Below are positions 1 to 5,247 of a stretch of DNA of 5,247 bases, in pieces. The position numbers and the translations under genes were made by a program. The DNA lies in assembly GCA_044433285.1 (NCBI GenBank), contig JAWXTU010000141.1, positions 1-5,247 of the forward strand, in the 5' to 3' direction. Numbering within the stretch: the first letter of the stretch is position 1; the number at the start of each line of letters is the position of its first letter. This DNA comes from Aphodosoma sp044433285 (GTDB lineage: Bacteria > Bacteroidota > Bacteroidia > Bacteroidales > Paludibacteraceae). Below the pieces are notes generated by a model, which ran no database searches, was not told the DNA's origin, and worked only from the letters and a program-made list of their open reading frames with translations.

Positions 1-3000
1 CATAGTAACACTCAAGCATATTGCCTTGTCTGGCAACACGCTTAAATAGCCTTCGTGTATATTTTGTAAACTCAGTATAGAACTGGGCATCGGTTTTTCC
101 GACCTCTTTAAGACTGTTAAATATGATATAGTGGAGTGATAGAAATCCATTGCCTCCGCTACCTTATCATCATCTAATCGATTATTATATTCATTTTCAA
201 AAAGAGCTCGATGAACAAATATTGTTGCGATGAGCCTCATTTGAGTTGTCATCTGCGTCCTTCCCATAGGTAATATGCCTATGTATTTTCTTTTGGAAAT
301 ATAGCGAACTTCACCATCAACCTTCTCTCTTTTATAAAAAGCAAAGAAGGAGTCATCGTAATCAAGACCACTCTTAGGGAAAATATTGACTTGCCTATCA
401 TAAAGAGCTCTGACTTGTAATTCGGTATTACGAGTAGTAGCAGTAGAAGATATTATTTTAGGTCTGACAACAAGTTTCTTTCCTCCCTCCAGCACCTTTT
501 CTGTCGAACACAGTTGATCGATTGCTGCCTCAAATAAGCTTACAGCAGAACCTAATGGTCCTAACAAAAGGTGTAACTCATCCTGAATAATAAGAGATGG
601 TGGCAGATTGGTTAAATCACCACCGCCAAATATTCTTCGAGAGTCGTTGTTGTGTTTTTTACTATCGGTAGATACATTATGGCCAATCATCGCAAACTTA
701 TCTACGGTGCCAAATAATAGCGTTGGAGGAGTTGTGTAAATATCCTCATCACACAGCTTAATAGGCAAGGAATCTGAAAACGTACAGTTAATATTTGAAC
801 AAAGAAACTCTATTGCTGGGTTACTATCAGACTTTATATTTCTAAACTCCAGATCCTTACCACACCAAGGGCAACGATCTAATGGAATTTTAGATTCCGC
901 TCGTTTATTATTGTTTATATTAGACCATCTTTTACACTCTTCCAATAGTTCTATAGCTTTATTGGGAAGAGAGTCACGACCTACATATAGACCAATAGAG
1001 ATAGGTTCATCGCCTAACTTTTCATTATCCCACTTTCGAAGTTGCTCTAAAGACAAGATAACTCTCATCGCTCGTTGGAATTGTTGTGTTGCAAGTAGGC
1101 GTAATGTATAACGCATAATCGCAGTTGTACCTCCATGCTCAATACTATCTGCCGTTACTCTTCGATTTATAATGGTTAAAGCAATTATACCTAAATAAGC
1201 TTCTGTTTTACCACCTCCTGTTGGGAACCAAACAAGATCAACCAACTCATTACGGGCATCCCACATTGGATCATCTGGACGTTGGATCACGCCATCTAAA
1301 TTAAGTAAGATGAAAGCAAGCTGAAAAGGTCTCCATGTCGCAGGGTTACTACCAAATATATGGTCGCTTGTGTTCACATAAAATTGATAATCAGTCTCCT
1401 CTAATGTTGAGTTTTTGCTATGCCATAGTTGTATAAACATAGCTGAGTTCATCATGCGAAAAGACTCTATATTTTGATCATTACCCTCAAGTAATAACTC
1501 AATATTACTTCTCATTCGGTGGTAATCTTGTTCACATAAAGAGATATTAAGATCAGCGAATTGCGATCTATCAGATTGTACCTTTAGCTGCTCTATCCAC
1601 TTGTTATATGTGTCAACAAATCCATAAAGTTGAGAGATGACCTCTTGATTCGTTGCGCTAGAGAATTTAGATAACCACTTAAACTCTAATGCTCTTGAAT
1701 TAGTTAAAAATTCCTTCGGTACATATTTATCCCCCGATGTAACATATTCAGCATGTTTATCTCTTGGTGTAGGTTCGACATCAGGAGTTTCATAGGTTGG
1801 TATAAATTCAGATTTAACCCATTTGCCACTAATATCTTCACCCCAAACAACAGAGCACATATGACCTATTCCATAATCACGAATAGATCTATATAAATAG
1901 TTAAGTCGAGCTATATCACTATCAACATTACCTCCTTGCCCCAACTCTTTGTATGGACATAGTTTGTCGCTTTCTATCTTTACCTCAACCCCAAAGAAAC
2001 ATCTTTTGTTAACCTTTTCTGTTACTATTGAGAAGTACTGTTTGCTATCCTCCTCAAATGGATCAGACGTGTTTTCAAGTTGTATTTTAAAGTATCGCTT
2101 GTTGGGCTCCAAAGGACTTATTGTAAGCTGAACCCAAACAGATAGTGATGCATTAATCTCTCCCGATTCATCTTCAACAGTATATGTAACAATATTCTTT
2201 AAACTAGGATTCGCTTTGGGCGAATATATTGTTTTTCTATTACTCGTGTCAAATGAAAGCATAGATAGGTCAACAACATGGCAAAAGTCATATCCAGTCC
2301 AATATCCAAATGATCTACTATTACAAATATTCAGAGCATCATCAAAGTGGGAGATAATAGTTTGGTATTTTTCAACGGACTTGATTCGATCTAAAATAAT
2401 GCTCTTCTCGGAATCATTCAAATATACATCATCCTTTATTTGTCTCAACTTAGACCATAGCTTCTCCTTGTAAGATTTCAGATAACGATACTCTGGTTTA
2501 TTTGTCTCGTAGATGGGGTCAAAAGATTCGGCACCAATCTTTGCAATCTCTTTACACTCTTGTAAGTCTATTCCTAATAAGATTTGTTTTGCCTTTAAAT
2601 ACTCCTCCTGCTTTTTTAGGGTGTTGGTTATTCTTATTCCTTTACTGTCTAGTGTAAAATAAGGTTGTAACTCTTTGTTCTTATTATAAAAAAGTTCTAT
2701 CTCGGAGTATGTAATTTCTGGTCTTATAACTATACAGTTGAAGTGTTCATCTTTGACTTTGGTATAATATCGACCAGAAACAGTCACTTTTAAATCATCT
2801 GGAACTATAATTGAACTTTCAGCATCTAAACAACACGATATACCTATAGAGTTAGGAAATCTTTGACTTAGCGAATACAGATCATCTTCTTCAGATTGAG
2901 ATAAAGCACCAACCTTCTCTTCTATATCCACATCAACGCCACTTTCCTCAGATTGGATGTCTTCTGCCGCCTCGTCATTCTCTTCGTTAAGAACATCAGT

Positions 3001-3195
3001 AGGAGTTGCAACAGACACTCGTTTCTTAGGGAATAATATTGCTGTGCTATACAGTGATCCAGGAGTCGTGTTAATCACATCACTCACATTGCCGTTTTCT
3101 TCGCAAATATAATCATAGCGATTGTTACATCCTCCAGGACCAATCATTTGGTCGTGGATAAATTTTTCTAGTGAATTTCGTTTATTCTGTATCAT
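1..3195 (-). CDS. drmA: DISARM helicase DrmA, N-terminal ~1060 residues, runs off window, probable frameshift near 119-120
   Basis: This is a large SF2-type helicase/ATPase, recognised as the DrmA subunit of DISARM, a multi-gene system that restricts incoming phage DNA together with DrmB. Seen in the sequence: a Walker A motif WFPTGGGKTE at residues 656-665, RYTLRLLATQQ at 695-705, a candidate zinc ribbon with cysteines 775, 778, 799 and 804, LLFGTVDKFA at 826-835, the DEAH-box variant QDELHLL at 871-877 followed by GPLGS, and motif III STAT at 917-920. The N-terminus has the DQMIGPGG segment at about residue 16 and a very acidic stretch at about 66-105. The start is ATG at 3195, overlapping the upstream drmE-like stop by 14 bases; the Shine-Dalgarno is weak (GAAG, three bases before the ATG). 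The frame has no stop for 1025 codons. Near 119-120 the family-like continuation shifts frame (see separate entry). Helicase motif VI and the C-terminus lie outside the window. The DrmA-like helicase call is firm; its membership of a complete DISARM set is inferred. Confidence 0.85.
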   Translation of the reverse strand, partial: MIQNKRNSLEKFIHDQMIGPGGCNNRYDYICEENGNVSDVINTTPGSLYSTAILFPKKRVSVATPTDVLNEENDEAAEDIQSEESGVDVDIEEKVGALSQSEEDDLYSLSQRFPNSIGISCCLDAESSIIVPDDLKVTVSGRYYTKVKDEHFNCIVIRPEITYSEIELFYNKNKELQPYFTLDSKGIRITNTLKKQEEYLKAKQILLGIDLQECKEIAKIGAESFDPIYETNKPEYRYLKSYKEKLWSKLRQIKDDVYLNDSEKSIILDRIKSVEKYQTIISHFDDALNICNSRSFGYWTGYDFCHVVDLSMLSFDTSNRKTIYSPKANPSLKNIVTYTVEDESGEINASLSVWVQLTISPLEPNKRYFKIQLENTSDPFEEDSKQYFSIVTEKVNKRCFFGVEVKIESDKLCPYKELGQGGNVDSDIARLNYLYRSIRDYGIGHMCSVVWGEDISGKWVKSEFIPTYETPDVEPTPRDKHAEYVTSGDKYVPKEFLTNSRALEFKWLSKFSSATNQEVISQLYGFVDTYNKWIEQLKVQSDRSQFADLNISLCEQDYHRMRSNIELLLEGNDQNIESFRMMNSAMFIQLWHSKNSTLEETDYQFYVNTSDHIFGSNPATWRPFQLAFILLNLDGVIQRPDDPMWDARNELVDLVWFPTGGGKTEAYLGIIALTIINRRVTADSIEHGGTTAIMRYTLRLLATQQFQRAMRVILSLEQLRKWDNEKLGDEPISIGLYVGRDSLPNKAIELLEECKRWSNINNNKRAESKIPLDRCPWCGKDLEFRNIKSDSNPAIEFLCSNINCTFSDSLPIKLCDEDIYTTPPTLLFGTVDKFAMIGHNVSTDSKKHNNDSRRIFGGGDLTNLPPSLIIQDELHLLLGPLGSAVSLFEAAIDQLCSTEKVLEGGKKLVVRPKIISSTATTRNTELQVRALYDRQVNIFPKSGLDYDDSFFAFYKREKVDGEVRYISKRKYIGILPMGRTQMTTQMRLIATIFVHRALFENEYNNRLDDDKVAEAMDFYHSTISYLTVLKRSEKPMPSSILSLQNIHEGYLSVLPDKAICLSVTM
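116..123 (-). other. Probable one-base deletion (frameshift) in drmA
   Basis: On the minus strand the main drmA frame reads ...HSTISY down to base 121 and then LTVLKRSEKPMPSS, which does not look like this family. The sequence one frame over, from base 118 to the window edge, reads NSLKEVGKTDAQFY, then an FTKYTRRLF segment, with no stop. Joining Y (121-123) to N (116-118) leaves only two bases, TT at 119-120, where a phenylalanine codon would give YFNSLKE, the conserved helicase-linker segment I associate with DrmA proteins. The simplest reading is loss of one T from a short T run. Both frames stay open to position 1, so the premature stop of the shifted product is outside the window. A sequencing or assembly error is the main alternative. 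Confidence 0.75.
3182..3195 (-). promoter_or_regulatory. 14-base stop/start overlap coupling drmE-like frame to drmA
   Basis: The drmA start and drmE-like stop share the bases ATGATACAGAATAA on the minus strand, in different frames. Such overlaps usually mean one transcript with translational coupling. Only a weak ribosome site (GAAG, three bases before the ATG) is visible, so drmA translation probably depends on ribosomes finishing the upstream frame. If the truncated upstream gene is no longer translated, drmA expression may fall as well. Confidence 0.6.
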
Positions 3196-4888
3196 CGTCT
3201 TCGCATTCTATTTTGGTTACATCATTCAATGAAATATCTAATAAATCTTTTAGACTTCTAAGGCTTTCTAAACCATCAACATCTAAAAGAGTAAAGATAT
3301 CTTCATAGGTATCACACATTGTCTTATATAATTCGTCGTCGATATCTACCAGGAGTATCTTCTGGAGCAAACTATCTATTTGACTATTGAGAGACCTAGA
3401 CTTATTTATACTTGTTAGCTTCTTAGATATTATCACCTTATAATAAGGGGATCCTGCCTCAAACCCAAGATACCGAAGAAGAGCTATTTGACATTTTCTA
3501 CTTCGAGGTAGCATCATTGTATTGTTTGGATCACACCAATTAGAGAAGCTACCTTTTGAAACCTTGTCTGCATCATTAAGAGTACTGAAAATCTGAGCGT
3601 AAACATCATCTTCTCCTAATCGGGTTACTTTTCGTCTTAATAATATCTTCCATAACTCTACATTTGAATGTATCTCAGCATCTGATAAAGAGTATTTGCA
3701 ATCCTTTCTTATTATCTCCTCCAGCACGGAATTGTTTTTTGTTTTTTCAGTTATTAGCAACTTAACTTGTTCCGTTAGCTCATCGAGAAGCTGGAGTTTT
3801 ATATTCTCTTCAGAAGATAGATCTTTTAATGCTGTTATTCTTTGTAATCCATTATGTAAATATAATACTCTCTCACAAGCCAAATATTCTTTTGGTCGGC
3901 CATCTTTGTAGTAGACCCGACATTTGTCTGCATGATAATTTCGTTCATTAGCCTCAGATTCATCTATATACTCATTTATATCAATTACCGAGGGTTTATT
4001 GAATGTTATATTTTCCCACCCCAGATGCCTTTTTCTAAAATCTGAATATAGTAGACCATTGTAAGATTTATAATAGCGATATTTACCCCATTCAAAATAG
4101 GTATAGTGTGTTAATTTATTTATAACCACTAACGCTTTTTGACTTGGCTTTAATGGGAGACGATCAAAAGAGTTAGGGTATGACTTATACTTTAAATCGG
4201 TATATCGATACTGCAAAACTATTATCTTTTGCTCTTGCACCCCCTTCTGTGTAGTTAAATCCTTTAAAGAGCGGAAGCGTATTTGTCTATTTTTTTGCGC
4301 AAACTGTTTCCTTATGGCATTTTTAAACTCATTAGGCGTATCGTTGGCTACTAAAAAGGCTATAGTTGTACTGTCAGCAATAAATTGTTCTATCCTAACT
4401 TTCGCTTGGTCGTTCCATAGACCCCTTAGTATATGAAAATATTCACTCCATAGCCTAGAAATATATGGAGAGAGCTGATTTGGCAGCTTATTTAAATAAA
4501 CCTTTTGTGTTTGCTGAGATATGGCAAGAGCCAAAAGGTTTTTGTACCAATAGTTATTTGGTACGTCGTCCATTACGGTATCTATATCTGAGACTAGCAA
4601 ATGTAACTCAGGGTTATCTACAATGTATAGTTTCTGGCTATCTCTCCGTTTAAATAGGTGATCTGATTCTTTTTGTGAGAATGTTATAAAGCCATCAAAT
4701 GAGTTGTATCGCTTCGCATCCTTATATAATAAATTAGAAATCAGCCTATTCTTTATGTTGTCAATAGTATAAAATAACTTTAAAGGCTGATCTGAGAATG
4801 AAAATACAACACAGTTTTTAATTCCTAAACCATATTTATTTAGTCGAGAAAGTTGGTTGGTATTATACGAATTTGTTACACTACTCTT
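3182..4888 (-). pseudogene. drmE: DrmE-like DISARM protein, 5'-truncated remnant
   Basis: This open frame of 568 codons ends in TAA at 3182-3184 and is bounded upstream by TAA at 4889-4891. I assign it to DrmE, a DISARM class 2 protein of unclear biochemical role, from its position directly before drmA and from general resemblance, not from a catalytic motif. Counting from the first possible start, TTG at 4600 (472 residues), it shows FLVANDTPNEF (82-92), KIIVLQYRY (125-133), an aromatic-rich block YFEWGKYRYYKSYNGLLY (168-185), DFRKRHLGW (187-195), a conserved-looking LPRSRKCQIALLRYLGF (364-380), and an acidic tail ECEDDDTE. The 96 codons before that TTG read as ordinary protein (for example IKNCVVFSFSDQP and YNSFDGFITFSQKE) yet hold no ATG, GTG or TTG, and no clear Shine-Dalgarno precedes 4600 or the ATG at 4573. 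I infer that the N-terminal part was removed when the IS30-side junction formed. It could instead be an unrelated helicase-associated protein. Confidence 0.6.
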
Positions 4889-5077
4889 TTACATTTGCAG
4901 AACTAATATAAATGCTCTATATTAAAGGTGACAAACTTCTTGTGTGAACGAGCTACTCTAGGTAGGATTTAACCATATCGCGCATAAGATTGTTCCACAA
5001 GAAGCGTTGCCTTTAAAGAGTCTGAACAGTATTTAAAACGGCACAAGATGTTAGTTTGCGTTAGCTGAAAAGAGTAG
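4881..5077. repeat. Nested inverted repeats spanning the gap between drmE remnant and IS30 tail
   Basis: Three sets of arms are nested and in register. The outer pair is CTACTCTTTT at 4881-4890 with AAAAGAGTAG at 5068-5077 (10 of 10). The middle pair is TTAAAGG at 4922-4928 with CCTTTAA at 5010-5016 (7 of 7). The inner pair is CTTCTTGTG plus GAAC (4936-4944 and 4946-4949, one bulged T) with GTTCCACAAGAAG at 4992-5004 (13 pairs). About 42 bases form the centre. The arrangement could be a small non-autonomous element (MITE-like), the folded end of an older mobile element, or a structured regulatory region. I do not recognise the family, and no clear target duplication flanks it. Confidence 0.5.
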
Positions 5078-5138
5078 ACGAAAAGAGGGCATTGTCAAAA
5101 CTTATAAATGAAAGAATAAAAGTATGGAAAAGCTGCAT
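4892..5138. other. Intergenic gap without a convincing gene
   Basis: This stretch of about 250 bases between the drmE-like open frame and the IS30 transposase stop has frequent stops in the frames examined. Its contents are most of the nested inverted repeat, the weak promoter candidate and, next to the transposase stop, DNA that should include the right terminal repeat of the IS30 element. The only plus-strand peptide noticed (4962 to about 5036, ending LPLKSLNSI) is about two dozen residues with no start or ribosome site, and I do not call it a gene. Confidence 0.6.
4905..4934 (-). promoter_or_regulatory. Possible sigma70-type promoter reading into the truncated drmE-like frame
   Basis: On the minus strand TTGTCA (4934-4929) is followed after 18 bases by TATATT (4910-4905); each box differs from the sigma70 consensus at one position. 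Transcription would start near 4898 and run into the drmE-like remnant and drmA. The region is AT-rich, so a chance match is quite possible, and no start codon with a ribosome site follows within the drmE frame. Confidence 0.2.
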
Positions 5139-5154
5139 TCAACCTGCAAATGCA
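5134..5154. repeat. Short palindrome at the IS30 transposase stop
   Basis: TGCATT (5134-5139) and AATGCA (5149-5154) form an inverted repeat with nine bases between. Allowing one mismatch, the arms extend two bases further on each side. It overlaps the transposase stop codon and may be part of the element's right end. It is short enough to be chance. Confidence 0.3.
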
Positions 5155-5247
5155 ACTGAATTCATAGTTAATATTTGTTTAAATTTTTCATTTGGTGTGA
5201 GGTAGCCGAGCCTTTTACGAGGGCGATTATTTAGCTTGTTTTCAATC
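5139..5247 (-). mobile_element. IS30-family transposase, C-terminal 35 residues, continues beyond window
   Basis: The minus-strand frame enters from the right edge and ends at TGA (5141-5139). It contains NNRPRKRLGYLTPNEKF, the signature C-terminal end of IS30-family DDE transposases, which cut and move the element; the catalytic triad lies earlier, outside the window. The last residues are MNSVAFAG. In this family the right terminal inverted repeat normally lies at or just after the stop codon, so the element should end within the next few dozen bases (roughly 5080-5138), but the exact end cannot be set without the left end. The IS lies immediately upstream of the truncated drmE-like frame and is the obvious candidate for causing or following its loss. 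Confidence 0.88.

Noticed and set aside
911..2473. Plus-strand open frames at 911-1111, 1949-2131 and 2216-2473
   Set aside because: All lie opposite the continuous drmA frame and show no family-like sequence or ribosome site.
3696..4653. Plus-strand open frames at 3696-3911 and 4465-4653
   Set aside because: They lie opposite the drmE-like frame; composition and lack of upstream signals mark them as antisense shadows.
4936..5004. Intrinsic terminator
   Set aside because: The stem has a central loop of about 42 bases, is AT-rich and is not followed by a T run on either strand.
4962..5036. Short plus-strand peptide ending LPLKSLNSI
   Set aside because: Only about two dozen residues, with no usable start or ribosome site, and inside the inverted-repeat region.
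4881..5077. Integron attC recombination site
   Set aside because: The folded repeats suggested attC, but the GTTRRRY and RYYYAAC boxes at the expected edges are missing, as are cassette genes.
1..5247. CRISPR array, tRNA or rRNA
   Set aside because: No regularly spaced direct repeats and no cloverleaf or conserved rRNA segments were seen.

Overview
The window reads almost entirely on the minus strand. It holds the front part of what looks like a DISARM anti-phage defence locus, next to the tail of an IS30-family insertion sequence. The DNA is AT-rich throughout. Together with the IS30-type transposase end this would fit a low-GC gammaproteobacterium, but nothing here fixes the taxon and that is only a weak guess.

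Layout, in transcription order on the minus strand. Positions 5247-5139 encode the last 35 residues of an IS30-family transposase. Positions about 5138-4890 carry no convincing gene. This gap holds a nested set of inverted repeats (outermost arms 4881-4890 and 5068-5077) and a possible weak promoter. Positions 4888-3182 are a long open frame resembling the C-terminal two thirds or so of DrmE. Its first 96 codons read like protein but contain no ATG, GTG or TTG start, so the gene seems to have lost its 5' end. Positions 3195-1 are DrmA, a large SF2-type helicase, whose start overlaps the end of the drmE-like frame by 14 bases. DrmA runs off the left edge of the window.

The order drmE then drmA is the one I associate with class 2 DISARM, where drmB (DUF1998), a DNA cytosine methyltransferase and drmC (phospholipase D-like) are also expected. 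Those partners would lie to the left of position 1 and are not seen.

The locus looks freshly damaged. DrmE lacks its N-terminus, on the side of the IS30 element. DrmA has a probable one-base deletion at about 119-120: the recognisable DrmA continuation (a YFNSLKE motif and about 39 residues in all) is in a different frame from the first 1025 codons. Everything else in both frames is clean, which suggests recent inactivation, or in the case of drmA possibly a sequence error. I found no tRNA, rRNA, CRISPR array or plus-strand gene.
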